Positions 1 to 10,028 of a stretch of 64,000 bases of DNA are shown piece by piece. A program made the translations under genes and the position numbers. Each line of letters begins with the position of its first letter. The stretch's first letter is position 1. Source of the stretch: Trinickia dinghuensis (GTDB lineage: Bacteria > Pseudomonadota > Gammaproteobacteria > Burkholderiales > Burkholderiaceae); assembly GCF_003367175.1 (NCBI RefSeq), contig NZ_QRGA01000022.1, positions 42,308 through 106,307 on the forward strand, read 5' to 3'. The notes beneath the pieces were generated by a model. The model was given only the letters and a program-made list of their open reading frames with translations, did not search any database and had not been told where the DNA came from.

Positions 1-1833
1 CTGTTCGGCTACCGCGTGCACTCGAACAAGCACGACTTGTCGCTCGACAAGCGCGATTCGGCGCTGGCCGTGCCGAAATGCGTCGTGATCGACGAAGCGT
101 TCGATTGGTCGCGCGACGTCCGCCCCGACGTGCCGTGGTCCGAAACGGTCATCTATGAAGCGCACCTGCGCGGCGTATCGATGCTGAACCCGGACGTGCG
201 CCAGCACGAGCGCGGCACGTTCGCGGCGCTGGCGTCGCCGCGCTTCATCGACCATCTGCGCGATCTCGGCATCACGGCAGTCGAGTTGCTGCCGATCCAC
301 GCATTTCTCGACGAACGCTTCCTGCTCGAACGCAGCCTCACGAACTACTGGGGCTACAACACGGCCGCTTTCTTTGCGCCGCATGCGGCGTATCTTTCGA
401 CGCGGCGCTTGAACGAAATGCGGATCGCCGTGCGGCAACTGCACGCGGCCGGCATCGAAGTCATTCTCGACGTCGTCTACAACCACACCTGCGAAGGCAA
501 CGAACTGGGCCCGACCGTCTCGTGGCGCGGACTCGACAACGCGAGCTACTACCGGCTCATTCCCGGCGACGAGCGCCACTACATCAACGATACGGGCTGC
601 GGCAACACGCTCAATCTGTCTCACCCTCGCGTGCTGCAGATGGTGATGGATTCGCTGCGCTACTGGGTCAGCGCGTTTCATGTCGACGGCTTCCGCTTCG
701 ATCTCGGCGTGACGCTCGGCCGCGAAGGCAACGGCTTCGACCCGGGCTCGGGCTTTTTCGACGTGATTCGCCAGGACCCGGTCCTGTCGAAGCGCAAGCT
801 CATCTCCGAGCCGTGGGACGTTGGCCCCGGCGGCTATCAGGTCGGCCATCATCCCCCGGGCTTCGCGGAATGGAACGACAAGTTCCGCGACTGCGCGCGG
901 CGCTTCTGGCGTGGCGATTCGGGCATACGCGCCGAACTCGCGGCCCGGATCGCCGGCTCGGCGGAACTGTTCAATCACCGTTTCAGGCGCCCTTGGGCCT
1001 CGGTCAACTATCTCGCGTCGCATGACGGCTTCACGCTCGCCGACGTCACCGCGTACGAGCACAAGCACAACGAAGCGAACGGCGAAAACAATGCCGACGG
1101 CCACAACGAGAATTGCAGTGCGAACTGGGGTGCCGAGGGCGCGACGGACGACGAGACGATCAAAGCGACGCGCGCGCGCATCGCACGCTCGATGCTCGCG
1201 AGCGTATTCACGTCGCTCGGCACGCCGATGCTCGCCGCGGGCGACGAGTTCGGGCGCAGCCAGGGCGGCAACAACAACGCCTATTGTCAGGATAACGAAC
1301 TATCGTGGCTCGACTGGCAGGCCGCCGATTCGAAGGAAGGCCGCGCGCTGACGGCGTTCACCGCCCGGCTCATCGCACTTCGGCGCCAACATCCGCTACT
1401 GCGCGACACGCGCTTTCTGCGTGGCGAGGAAGACGTGGTGCCCGGCGTGAAAGACGTCAGCTGGTTCGACGAACGCGGCGAACCGCTGACGAGCGATGCG
1501 TGGCAGGACCCCGAGGGGCGCGCGCTCACGTTGCGCCGCGCGGGTTCCGATCTCGAAGGCAAGATCGAAGTGCTGCTGTTGATGCACAACGGCTCGCACG
1601 TGGACCTTAAATTCGTGCCGCCCGCCCCGCCTCTGGAATGGAACGTGCTGACCGACAGCACGGACCCCGAGGCCCCCGTGCATCGACTCGACGGCGGCGA
1701 GCTGCAAGTCGGCGCGCACGGTTTCATGCTGCTCGCCGCGAGACCGCCACGGGCCCAAAGCACGACACCGGCCCCCGATGCCGGGGACCCGGACCAAGAC
1801 CAAGATCAACATCACGGTCCGAACCAACACTGA
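1..1833 (+). CDS. glgX: Glycogen debranching enzyme GlgX (5' partial)
   Basis: This GH13 enzyme hydrolyses alpha-1,6 branch linkages of glycogen limit dextrins in the cytoplasm. The reading frame is open from base 1, so the start and about the first 100 residues (the N-terminal beta-sandwich) lie outside the window; 610 residues are present. The catalytic barrel is intact: DVVYNHT, the nucleophile segment GFRFDLGVTLGREGNGFD, the acid segment ISEPWDVGPGGYQ and the transition-state segment ASHDGFTLADV, followed by the GDEFGRSQGGNNNAYCQDN block typical of GlgX. The last 25 or so residues are a low-complexity tail rich in Pro, Asp and Gln. It is the first visible gene of a plus-strand operon with treZ, malQ and treY, which ties glycogen breakdown to trehalose synthesis. 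Identification is secure. Confidence 0.95.
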   Translation: MFGYRVHSNKHDLSLDKRDSALAVPKCVVIDEAFDWSRDVRPDVPWSETVIYEAHLRGVSMLNPDVRQHERGTFAALASPRFIDHLRDLGITAVELLPIHAFLDERFLLERSLTNYWGYNTAAFFAPHAAYLSTRRLNEMRIAVRQLHAAGIEVILDVVYNHTCEGNELGPTVSWRGLDNASYYRLIPGDERHYINDTGCGNTLNLSHPRVLQMVMDSLRYWVSAFHVDGFRFDLGVTLGREGNGFDPGSGFFDVIRQDPVLSKRKLISEPWDVGPGGYQVGHHPPGFAEWNDKFRDCARRFWRGDSGIRAELAARIAGSAELFNHRFRRPWASVNYLASHDGFTLADVTAYEHKHNEANGENNADGHNENCSANWGAEGATDDETIKATRARIARSMLASVFTSLGTPMLAAGDEFGRSQGGNNNAYCQDNELSWLDWQAADSKEGRALTAFTARLIALRRQHPLLRDTRFLRGEEDVVPGVKDVSWFDERGEPLTSDAWQDPEGRALTLRRAGSDLEGKIEVLLLMHNGSHVDLKFVPPAPPLEWNVLTDSTDPEAPVHRLDGGELQVGAHGFMLLAARPPRAQSTTPAPDAGDPDQDQDQHHGPNQH

Positions 1834-1870
1834 CGAATCATTTCGCGTTCTCGAACAAGGAGCCGCTGAC

Positions 1871-3841
1871 ATGTCCGAAGACCGATCCGACCCGCACGAC
1901 CGCCGCGCGCATCGATTCGCGTTCGGTGCCGAGCTGATCGGCGCGCCCGCGGGCGAAGCGCCGCGCACGCGGTTTCGGCTTTGGGCGCCGTCGCGCGCGG
2001 CGGTGCGCGTCGAATTCGAATACGCGGGCAAGGCGAGCATCGCGCAGATGACGCCGGCCGGCGACGGCTGGTTCGAGGCACAAGCCGACTGCGGGGCTGG
2101 AACCCGCTATCGCTATCGGCTCGACGGCGACTTGGCCGTGCCGGATCCCGCGTCGCGATTTCAGCCCGACGATGTGCACGGACCGAGCGAAGTCGTCGAT
2201 CCGCTTTCGTATCGATGGCGGCACCCTGGGTGGCTCGGCCGCCCCTGGGAAGAGATGGTCGTCTACGAACTGCACGTCGGCGCGCTCGGCGGCTATGCGA
2301 ACGTCGCACGACGCCTGCCTCACATAGCCCGACTAGGCGCGACCGCCATCGAGCTGATGCCGGTCAACGATTTCTCGGGACGCCGCAATTGGGGCTATGA
2401 CGGCGTGCTGCCGTTCGCGCCCGATTCGGCCTATGGCCGCCCGGAAGAACTGAAGGCATTGATCGATCGCGCGCACGAACTGGGGCTCGCCGTGTTGCTG
2501 GACGTCGTCTACAACCACTTCGGGCCGGACGGCAACTACCTGCACGAGTACGCCCAGGCGTTCTTCCGCGACGACGTCAAGACGCCGTGGGGCCCCGCCA
2601 TCGATTTCGGCCGTACCGAAGTACGCGAATTCTTCATTCAGAACGCGCTCTACTGGCTGGGCGAGTATGGCTTCGACGGTTTGCGCATCGACGCCGTCCA
2701 TGCGATCGGCAACGACGGCTGGCTGCGCGAACTCTCGGACCGCGTTCACGCTTCGATCGAGCCGCAACGACATGTCCATCTCGTGCTCGAGAACGAGCGC
2801 AACACGGCCAGCCTGCTGCAAACGCACTTCGACGCGCAGTGGAACGACGATGCGCACAACACGCTCCACGTGCTGCTCACGGGCGAGCACGAGGGCTACT
2901 ACCGCGCCTATGCCGAGCGGCCCATCGCCAAACTCGCGCGCGTGCTTGCCGAAGGTTTCGTCTATCAAGGCGAGCCGTCTCCGATTCACGACGATGCGCC
3001 GCGCGGCGAGCCGAGCGCGCAGTTGCCGCCGACGGCCTTCGTGATGTTCTTGCAGAATCACGATCAGATCGGCAATCGCGCATTCGGCGAACGCTTGCGC
3101 ACACTGTGCGCGCCTCAGGCCCTGCTCGCGGCCACGGCGCTGCTGCTGCTCTCGCCGCAAATCCCGCTGCTGTTCATGGAGGAGGAATTCGGCTCCACGC
3201 AGCCGTTCCTCTACTTCACCGACTACTCGGGCGACCTCGCGCGAGCGGTGCGCGAAGGCCGGCGGCGCGAGTTCGCGAAGTTCTCCGCCTTCACGGAGCC
3301 CGAGCGGCGCGCACGCATCCCCGATCCCAATGCGGTCCAGACGTTCGCGCTATCGTCACCGCCCACGGAAGAGGAACCCAACGGGAACGCCGACAGCAAC
3401 GGCAGCGGCGGAGGCAGCAATAGCAACGGCTCAGCTCAACCCGCGGCGCACGGCGAGCGCGAGGCCTGGCTGCACTTCTATCGGTCGGCCCTGGCCGTGC
3501 GCGCGAAGCTGATCGCGCCGCGGCTTCGCGGTGCGCGGACGCTCGACGTCACGCTGTTGCGCACGGCGGTAGGCCATGACGCCAACGCGCTCGTCGCACG
3601 TTGGCGCCTGGCGGACGGTGAAGCGCTCTCGATCGCGCTCAACTTGACGTCCGACACGCTGCCGCTCGAAAAGCGGCCCGAGGGCATGGTCATCTTCGAA
3701 ACGCCGGGCCGCGCGCGCGACAGCGCCGACGCCCGGGAATTGCCCGGCTATGCCTGCATCGCGTGGCTGACGGGCAACGTGAACGCGTTTGCCCTGCAAC
3801 ACGACGTTCGCGCGCCTATGCTCGGCGGGAGTGCGCCATGA
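1871..3841 (+). CDS. treZ: Malto-oligosyltrehalose trehalohydrolase TreZ
   Basis: TreZ releases trehalose from maltooligosyl-trehalose made by TreY. The ATG at 1871 is chosen because AAGGAG ends 8 bases before it; an open frame runs further upstream into glgX but has no such site. The protein is 656 residues. An N-terminal E-set domain (FRLWAPSRAAVRVEFEY) is followed by the GH13 barrel with DVVYNHFGPDGNY, the nucleophile segment GLRIDAVHAI, the acid segment LVLENERN and the LQNHDQIGNR block. A low-complexity insert rich in Asn, Ser and Gly lies near residues 500-530 and may be a flexible linker. The stop overlaps the malQ start (ATGA, 3838-3841), which implies translational coupling. Confidence 0.95.
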   Translation: MSEDRSDPHDRRAHRFAFGAELIGAPAGEAPRTRFRLWAPSRAAVRVEFEYAGKASIAQMTPAGDGWFEAQADCGAGTRYRYRLDGDLAVPDPASRFQPDDVHGPSEVVDPLSYRWRHPGWLGRPWEEMVVYELHVGALGGYANVARRLPHIARLGATAIELMPVNDFSGRRNWGYDGVLPFAPDSAYGRPEELKALIDRAHELGLAVLLDVVYNHFGPDGNYLHEYAQAFFRDDVKTPWGPAIDFGRTEVREFFIQNALYWLGEYGFDGLRIDAVHAIGNDGWLRELSDRVHASIEPQRHVHLVLENERNTASLLQTHFDAQWNDDAHNTLHVLLTGEHEGYYRAYAERPIAKLARVLAEGFVYQGEPSPIHDDAPRGEPSAQLPPTAFVMFLQNHDQIGNRAFGERLRTLCAPQALLAATALLLLSPQIPLLFMEEEFGSTQPFLYFTDYSGDLARAVREGRRREFAKFSAFTEPERRARIPDPNAVQTFALSSPPTEEEPNGNADSNGSGGGSNSNGSAQPAAHGEREAWLHFYRSALAVRAKLIAPRLRGARTLDVTLLRTAVGHDANALVARWRLADGEALSIALNLTSDTLPLEKRPEGMVIFETPGRARDSADARELPGYACIAWLTGNVNAFALQHDVRAPMLGGSAP

Positions 3842-6102
3842 CCGGGTCCCGAACGATATCGTCATCGCTCGGCCGGGAGACGATCGAGCGAATCGCCACG
3901 CGCGCCGGCTTCGAAGTGCATTGGGAAGATGCGAACAAGCGGACGCATCGCGTCAAATCCGAAACGCTCGCCACGCTGCTCGCGGCGCTGGGCTTGCCCT
4001 GCGGCACCGCTGACGAAGCCAAGCAGACGCTGGCGATGCTCGATGCCGAACACGCCGCGCAGACGCTGCCGCCGCTCGTGACGGCCGAATGCCATCGCGC
4101 GACGGCGCTGCCCGCCGCCGCCTGCCGAGCAGGAGACGCATACCGGATCGAGCTCGAAAGCGGTGGCATCGTCGAAGGGCGCTTGGGCGTGCCGAAGGGC
4201 GAATCGGCCCTGCTCGCCCCCGTCGCGGAGCCCGGCTATCACATGTTGGAAATCGGCGAGCGGCGCGTGTGCCTGGCGGTCGCGCCGCCGCGCTGCTACA
4301 CCGTCGACGATGCGTGTCTCGCCCCGCGCGCTAGCGCGGACGGCAAGCCCACGCGGCGCAGCAATGCCGACGCCCCGCGCGCCGCCTCGATCTGGGGCAT
4401 CGGCGCGCAACTCTACGGACTGCGCCGTGCCGGCGACGGCGGCATCGGCGACTTCACCGCACTCGCGTCGTTCGCGCGGCACAGCGCGCAGGCGGGCGCC
4501 GACGCCGTCGCGATCAGTCCCACGCATGCCATGTTCAGCGCCGATCCGCGCAAGTTCAGCCCGTATGCGCCGTCATCCCGGCTGTTCTTGAACGTCGCGC
4601 ATATCGACCCGTCGGCCGTGCTCGGCATGCAGGCCGTCGAAGCCGCGCTCGACGCGGTGGCGACGACCGGTACAGGTTCGCCGCGAGAACGCTGGGCTGC
4701 GCTGGAAGCACTGCCGCTCATCGATTGGCCGGACGCCCTCGGGCTTCGGCTCGCGGTGCTGCGCGCGCTCTATGAGCGTTTTTGCGCGCACGAGCGCACA
4801 GCGGCGGCACCGCTGGCCCGCGAGTTCGATACGTTCTGCTCGCAAGGGGGACGCGCGCTCGAAGACCATGCCCGCTTCGAAGCGATCGATGCGATCGAGC
4901 GCGCGAGCCAGGGCGTCGGGCACTGGCGCGACTGGCCCGCCGCACTCACGGATCCGCGCCGCCCCGAGGTCGAGGCCTTCGCGCGCGAGCATCGCCATGA
5001 GGTCGATTTCCATTTATTCCTGCAGTGGCTCGCGGCGAAGGGGATGACCGATGCCCAGAGCGCCGCGCGCGCCGCGGGAATGGCGATCGGGCTCGTCGCC
5101 GATCTCGCGGTCGGCTGCGACGGCGCCGGCAGCCACGCGTGGTCGTATCCCGACGATATGCTCCGCTCGGTCTCCGTCGGCGCGCCGCCCGACTTGTTCA
5201 ATCAAGCGGGTCAAGCTTGGGGGCTGACGACGTTCTCGCCGCGCGCCATGCGCATGCAAGGCTTCGGCGCGTTCATCGACATGCTGCGCGCCTCGTTCGC
5301 TCACGGCGGCGGCCTGCGGATCGACCACGTGCTCGGCCTGCAACGGCTGTGGCTGGTGCCCGAGGGCGCGAGCGCCGCCGACGGCGCCTATCTGCGCTAC
5401 CCGATGTCGGATTTGCTGCGGCTCATCGCGCTCGAATCGATGCGCCATCGCGCGATCGTCATCGGCGAAGATCTCGGCACCGTGCCGGAGGGGTTTCGCG
5501 AGCGCCTCGCGCGCCATGGCCTGCTCGGCATCAGCGTGCTTTGGTTCGAGCGCAGCGAAGACGGCGGCAGTTTCAAGCCGCCGGCGCAATACAGCCGCGC
5601 CGCACTGGCGACGACGACCACCCACGACCTGCCGACCGTCGCCGGCTGGTGGAGCGGCAACGACATCGTCTGGCGCGATCGGATCGGCCAAACGGCCCCG
5701 CGCGCGGATGGCCGCGATCCTGTCGCCTTGGCCAATGCCGAGCGCGCCGCGGATCGCCATGCGCTGTGGCGAACGTTCCAGCACGCGGGTGTCGCGGCAC
5801 CCGGCGTGAGTGCGCCGCCGAAAGACCACGCGCCCGTCGACGAAGCGCTCGCGTTCGTCGCATCGACGCCGGCGCCGCTCGCGCTCTACCCGCTCGAGGA
5901 CCTGCTGGGCCTCCCCGATCAACCGAACCTGCCGGGCTCGATCGACGAGCATCCGAACTGGCGCCGGCGCCTGACCGCGCCGGTCGACGCGCTTTTCGAC
6001 GGCGGTGTCTTGAGCGACCGCCTGCTCGCCGTGTCGAGCAGGCGTGCCCCTGTCGCGCGCCCTCGCCAAGGCCCGCCCTCCAAACCTTCCCGCACGCCAT
6101 GA
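3838..6102 (+). CDS. malQ: 4-alpha-glucanotransferase (amylomaltase) MalQ
   Basis: MalQ disproportionates maltodextrins by moving alpha-1,4-glucan segments, supplying chains long enough for TreY. The ATG at 3838 overlaps the treZ stop and gives 754 residues, close to the usual length of the large proteobacterial MalQ form with an N-terminal extension. The GH77 core is visible: WGIGAQLYGLR (variant of the substrate loop), SPTHAMFSADPRKFSPYAPSSR, the nucleophile region LRIDHVLGLQRLW, the acid region VIGEDLGTVPEGFRERL and TTTTHDLPTVAGWW. The C-terminus is a basic low-complexity tail. It is coupled to treY by another ATGA overlap at 6099-6102. Confidence 0.94.
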   Translation: MTGSRTISSSLGRETIERIATRAGFEVHWEDANKRTHRVKSETLATLLAALGLPCGTADEAKQTLAMLDAEHAAQTLPPLVTAECHRATALPAAACRAGDAYRIELESGGIVEGRLGVPKGESALLAPVAEPGYHMLEIGERRVCLAVAPPRCYTVDDACLAPRASADGKPTRRSNADAPRAASIWGIGAQLYGLRRAGDGGIGDFTALASFARHSAQAGADAVAISPTHAMFSADPRKFSPYAPSSRLFLNVAHIDPSAVLGMQAVEAALDAVATTGTGSPRERWAALEALPLIDWPDALGLRLAVLRALYERFCAHERTAAAPLAREFDTFCSQGGRALEDHARFEAIDAIERASQGVGHWRDWPAALTDPRRPEVEAFAREHRHEVDFHLFLQWLAAKGMTDAQSAARAAGMAIGLVADLAVGCDGAGSHAWSYPDDMLRSVSVGAPPDLFNQAGQAWGLTTFSPRAMRMQGFGAFIDMLRASFAHGGGLRIDHVLGLQRLWLVPEGASAADGAYLRYPMSDLLRLIALESMRHRAIVIGEDLGTVPEGFRERLARHGLLGISVLWFERSEDGGSFKPPAQYSRAALATTTTHDLPTVAGWWSGNDIVWRDRIGQTAPRADGRDPVALANAERAADRHALWRTFQHAGVAAPGVSAPPKDHAPVDEALAFVASTPAPLALYPLEDLLGLPDQPNLPGSIDEHPNWRRRLTAPVDALFDGGVLSDRLLAVSSRRAPVARPRQGPPSKPSRTP

Positions 6103-9101
6103 CTGTCCCGCGCTCCACGCTACGCCTACAGCTACACAGCGGCTTCACGTTCGACGATGCAATCGCGGGGGTCGACTACTTCGCCGCACTCGGCGTGAGC
6201 CACCTTTATTTGTCGCCGATTACGCGGGCAATGCCGGGCTCGCTGCACGGCTACGACACGATCGACTACACGTGCGTGAACCCCGAACTCGGTGGCGAGG
6301 CGGGATTGCTGCGTCTTGCCGAAGCGGTGCATGCGCGGCAAATGGGGCTCATCGCCGACATCGTGCCCAATCACATGGGAATCGCCGGCAGCGACAACGC
6401 GTGGTGGCTCGACATCCTGGAATGGGGCCGGCATGGCGCGCACGCGCGCTACTTCGACGTCGACTGGCATTCGCCCGACCCGGCGCTGCGCGGCAAAGTG
6501 CTCGCGCCTTGTCTAGGTGCGCCCTACGGCGAAGAACTCGCGGCGGGCCGCATCGCGCTATCGTTCGACGCCGCGCAGGGCCGCTTCTTTGCGAGCTATG
6601 GCGAACATCGGTTTCCGATTTGTCCCGTCGACTATCCGATGATCTTGCGCGGCGCGGCGCACGGCGAACACCCCGAGATGACGGCGCTGGCCGACCACTT
6701 CGAAGGGCTGACCGTGCAACCCGAGCAGCACCCTCGCGCGCGCGCCGCGCAAGAAGCGCTGCGCGCGTTCGCGTCGACGCACGGCGCGAAGCCGTTCGAT
6801 GCTGCGCTGGCCGGGTATTCGTCCAACGCCACGGCCTCGCGCGAGCGCTTGCATCGCCTGCTCGAGCGGCAGTTCTTTCGCCTCGCGTGGTGGCGCACGG
6901 CGGCCGACGAAATCAACTGGCGGCGCTTCTTCGACATCGGCACGCTCGCTGCCGTGCGCACGGAGCGCGCGGAAGTATTCGATGCCGTGCACGCGCTCGC
7001 CTTGCGTCTGTTCGCGCAGGGCGTCATCGATGGCCTGCGCGTCGACCATGTCGACGGACTCGTCGACCCGCGCGAGTATTGCCAACGATTGCGCGAAAAA
7101 CTCGGCGAGCGCGAGTCCGAGCGGCCGCCGCAACTCGACGGTTCGCGCGCGTATGTCGTCGTCGAAAAAATCCTCGCTCGCGGCGAGGCGTTGCCGAACG
7201 ATTGGGGTGTCGACGGCACGACAGGCTACGACTTCATGAACGACGTGAGCGCCTTGCTGCACGATCCGCAAGGGGAAGCACCGCTGACGGCGACGTGGAG
7301 CGAGCTTTCGGGATCGGCGCGAACGTACGCGGAACTCGCTTTCGAGGCGCGGCGCAAGATCCTCGCGGAGAACTTATCGAGCGAACTCGACCGCGCCGCG
7401 CGCGGCATTCATCGAATCGCGAGAGAGCAATCCGCTACCCGCGATTTCACGTTCACGGCGATTCGCCGCGTGCTCGCCGAATTGGCCGTCTACTTTCCCG
7501 TCTACCGGATGTACCCGCACAACGGCTCGCGCACGGCCCCCGACGACGCGTATTTCCGCCAAGCGCTCGAAGGCGCGCGCCGCTCGACGGCACGCGGCGA
7601 CCATGCGGTGCTCGCCTATGTGGCGGCGTCGCTCGGGGGCGACGGCCGCGACGGCGAACCGCGCTCGGCCGCGAGCGCATTGCCGAATCGGGAACGGCGC
7701 ACGGCGGCGACGCTGTTTGCGCAGGTCACCGCGCCCTTGGCGGCGAAGGCGCTCGAAGATACCGCCTTTTACCGCTACGGCCGCTTACTGTCGCGCAACG
7801 AAGTCGGCGCCGATCCGGGAGAATTCGCACTCGACGTCGATGCCTTTCACGCAGCCAATCTCGAGCGCGCGCGGCGCTTTCCCTATGCGCTGATCGCGAC
7901 GGCCACGCACGATCACAAGCGCGGCGAGGACGTGCGAGCCCGGCTCGCCGTCCTGAGCGAAATCGCCGATGACTGGACGGCCACGCTACGTGCTTGGTCG
8001 ACGCTGAACGCACCGCATCGCCGCGCGTTCGGCTCGGCCCCCGGTATCGACGAAACGGCTGCCGATCGGGCTGAGGTCCTAGCCACGAGCGAGATGGGTT
8101 CATCGATCGACGCCGTCTCCATGTCGACTACCGGTGCATCCATGGCCGGACGAGCGGCGGCCGCATCGCAGGCGGGGCTCTCGATGGCATGCACCCCGTT
8201 GCCGGGCCCAACGCCGAATTGGGCACCGGGCCCGGCCGCGGAGGCCATGCTTTATCAAACACTCGTCGGTGCTTGGCCGTACGGGCTCGAACACACCGAT
8301 GCCAAGGGTATCCAGGCGTTTGCCGAGCGCATCGCGCAGTGGCAGTTGAAGGCATCGCGCGAAGCCAAGCAGCAGACGAGCTGGCATGCTCACGACGAAG
8401 CGTACGAAGCGGCGTCGCGCGCGTTTCTGTTCGACATCTTGGCACCGCAGCGGCGCGACGGCTTTCTGCGCGAGCTTTCGTCGTTCGTGGCGCGCATCGA
8501 GCGCGCCGGCGCGATCAATAGCTTGTCGCAAACGCTGCTGCGCATGACCTGCCCCGGCGTGCCCGATTTGTACCAGGGCACCGAGCTATGGGATTTCAGC
8601 CTCGTCGATCCCGACAACCGCCGGCCGGTGGATTTCGATGCGCGACGCGCATGCCTCGTCGATACGCCGCCGAGCGAGCAACTGCGGAACTGGCGCGACG
8701 GCCGCGTCAAGCTCGGCGTCGTGCATCGCGCGCTGACGTTGCGCGCGGTCTCTCCCGCACTCGTTCTCGAAGGCTCGTATCTTCCGCTGACGGTAACCGG
8801 CCCTCGCGCGCGCCACGCGGTTGCGTTCGCACGGCAGCATGGCGACGCTTATGCGATCGTCATCGCGACACGGCTCGCGTCGTCGTTGATATCGGAATCG
8901 GGCGATGTCCCACTCGTGGATCCGGCCGCCTGGGGAGAGACGTCGATCACATTGCCGCCCCCACTGGCCGGGCGGGCGCTGTTCGACTGCATGAGTCCCG
9001 CCGCGCCCAAAGCCGACGGCGCGGGCAGGCTCTATCTGCGCGACGCGTTGAGCGCGCTGCCGGTGGCGCTTTTGGTGGAAGAAGGCGTGCCGCACGGGTA
9101 G
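6099..9101 (+). CDS. treY: Malto-oligosyltrehalose synthase TreY
   Basis: TreY isomerises the reducing-end alpha-1,4 bond of maltodextrins to an alpha,alpha-1,1 bond, the step before TreZ. The ATG at 6099 overlaps the malQ stop; an upstream open frame inside malQ is ignored. The product is 1000 residues. The start (STLRLQLHSGFTFDDA) is the family N-terminus, and GH13 signatures follow: IADIVPNHMGIAG, the nucleophile segment GLRVDHVDGLVDPREY, the acid segment YVVVEKIL and TATHDHKRGEDVRAR. An insert of about 60 residues rich in Ala, Ser and Met lies just after the DHKRGED block (around residues 650-710) and is unlike the rest of the protein. The gene closes the glgX-treZ-malQ-treY operon. Confidence 0.95.
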   Translation: MTVPRSTLRLQLHSGFTFDDAIAGVDYFAALGVSHLYLSPITRAMPGSLHGYDTIDYTCVNPELGGEAGLLRLAEAVHARQMGLIADIVPNHMGIAGSDNAWWLDILEWGRHGAHARYFDVDWHSPDPALRGKVLAPCLGAPYGEELAAGRIALSFDAAQGRFFASYGEHRFPICPVDYPMILRGAAHGEHPEMTALADHFEGLTVQPEQHPRARAAQEALRAFASTHGAKPFDAALAGYSSNATASRERLHRLLERQFFRLAWWRTAADEINWRRFFDIGTLAAVRTERAEVFDAVHALALRLFAQGVIDGLRVDHVDGLVDPREYCQRLREKLGERESERPPQLDGSRAYVVVEKILARGEALPNDWGVDGTTGYDFMNDVSALLHDPQGEAPLTATWSELSGSARTYAELAFEARRKILAENLSSELDRAARGIHRIAREQSATRDFTFTAIRRVLAELAVYFPVYRMYPHNGSRTAPDDAYFRQALEGARRSTARGDHAVLAYVAASLGGDGRDGEPRSAASALPNRERRTAATLFAQVTAPLAAKALEDTAFYRYGRLLSRNEVGADPGEFALDVDAFHAANLERARRFPYALIATATHDHKRGEDVRARLAVLSEIADDWTATLRAWSTLNAPHRRAFGSAPGIDETAADRAEVLATSEMGSSIDAVSMSTTGASMAGRAAAASQAGLSMACTPLPGPTPNWAPGPAAEAMLYQTLVGAWPYGLEHTDAKGIQAFAERIAQWQLKASREAKQQTSWHAHDEAYEAASRAFLFDILAPQRRDGFLRELSSFVARIERAGAINSLSQTLLRMTCPGVPDLYQGTELWDFSLVDPDNRRPVDFDARRACLVDTPPSEQLRNWRDGRVKLGVVHRALTLRAVSPALVLEGSYLPLTVTGPRARHAVAFARQHGDAYAIVIATRLASSLISESGDVPLVDPAAWGETSITLPPPLAGRALFDCMSPAAPKADGAGRLYLRDALSALPVALLVEEGVPHG

Positions 9102-9257
9102 CCTGCGTTGGGTTACATTGCCGCGGCAGCGACGGAAACCGCTCCTGCGGTTGCGGCTTCTTGTGATGGCTTTCGGTGGCTTTCGCCTGCTTGCGGTTGG
9201 TTGCCGCTTCTTGCGGCTATGGCAACCGGCGCCGAACCGGTACCGGCGAGCGACTGG

Positions 9258-10028
9258 TTACTGGGCGGAAAGGGGAATGCGCAGCACGAGCGTCGTCGGT
9301 TCGCCGTCGTTCGTGGCGCCTTGCTCGAAGGTGCCGCCGTGAGCGGCAGCGACTCGCTGCGCGATCGCCAGCACCCAGGCGATACGCCCTGCCTCGCGCG
9401 GCAGCATGGCCTGCGTACGCGCAAACGGCTCGAGCGCGTGGGGAAGTTCCGCGTCGGCCAACACGGCGAAACTCGGCGTGAAGGCAACCTCGATACGCCA
9501 GAACCCGGCATCCAAGGCCGTCGCGAGCGAGATCGTCGCACCGGGCATGGTGGCTTCCGCGGCGAAGACGAGCATCGTCCAGAACGCTTGCGCGAGACGC
9601 TCGCGATCGCCGTCGCACCGCTCGGCGTCGAGTGCCGAATCGACCTCCACCTTTGTGCCGCGCGCCTCGGTGATGGCACGGCGCGCATCGTCAAGCGCGC
9701 GCTCGATGGCGGCGCGAACGGGAAACGCCTCGCGCGCGAGCGGCAGCGATTTGGTTTCGGCGCGCGTCTTGTCGACCGCCTCTTCGAGCAGCTTCACTTG
9801 CTGTTCGACGCCCGAACGAATGCCGGCCAATGCGCGCTGAGACGAAGCATCGGCGGCATCGAGCTTGCGCTCGAGCACGTACGCCCAGCTATGGATCGCA
9901 TTCAGCGGGCTGCGCAGGTCGTGCGATACGAGGGACAGGACATGGTCTCGCATGAAGAGTGCGACCTCCGCCCGCAGATGAGCGAGACGTTCGTCGGATG
10001 TTGCAGCGGCGTTGGGAAACGTCGACAC
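9258..10028 (-). CDS. Histidine kinase-like protein with degenerate ATPase domain
   Basis: The H-box LVSHDLRSPLNAIHSW, with the phospho-accepting His at about residue 36, identifies a HisKA dimerisation domain. A HATPase-like region follows but lacks recognisable Asn residues where the N-box should be (QAFWTMLVFAAEA), and its G-boxes are replaced by RIAWVLAIAQRVAAAHGG. No sensor domain or membrane segment is present. The GTG at 10028 is chosen because AAGAGG precedes it by 6 bases, giving 256 residues; an ATG at 10160 is possible but has no ribosome-binding site. The gene converges on treY and diverges from the FKBP gene. It may act as a phosphotransfer or scaffold protein rather than a kinase; this is inference. 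Confidence 0.75.
   Translation of the reverse strand: MSTFPNAAATSDERLAHLRAEVALFMRDHVLSLVSHDLRSPLNAIHSWAYVLERKLDAADASSQRALAGIRSGVEQQVKLLEEAVDKTRAETKSLPLAREAFPVRAAIERALDDARRAITEARGTKVEVDSALDAERCDGDRERLAQAFWTMLVFAAEATMPGATISLATALDAGFWRIEVAFTPSFAVLADAELPHALEPFARTQAMLPREAGRIAWVLAIAQRVAAAHGGTFEQGATNDGEPTTLVLRIPLSAQ

Noticed and set aside
5025..6098. Upstream open frame of treY within malQ
   Set aside because: It has no ribosome-binding site and is Arg-rich like other shadow frames, and treY aligns from the ATG at 6099.
9198..9227. Hairpins between treY and the kinase-like gene as a bidirectional terminator
   Set aside because: Several short stems overlap in a repetitive G/C-rich stretch, none with a T run.
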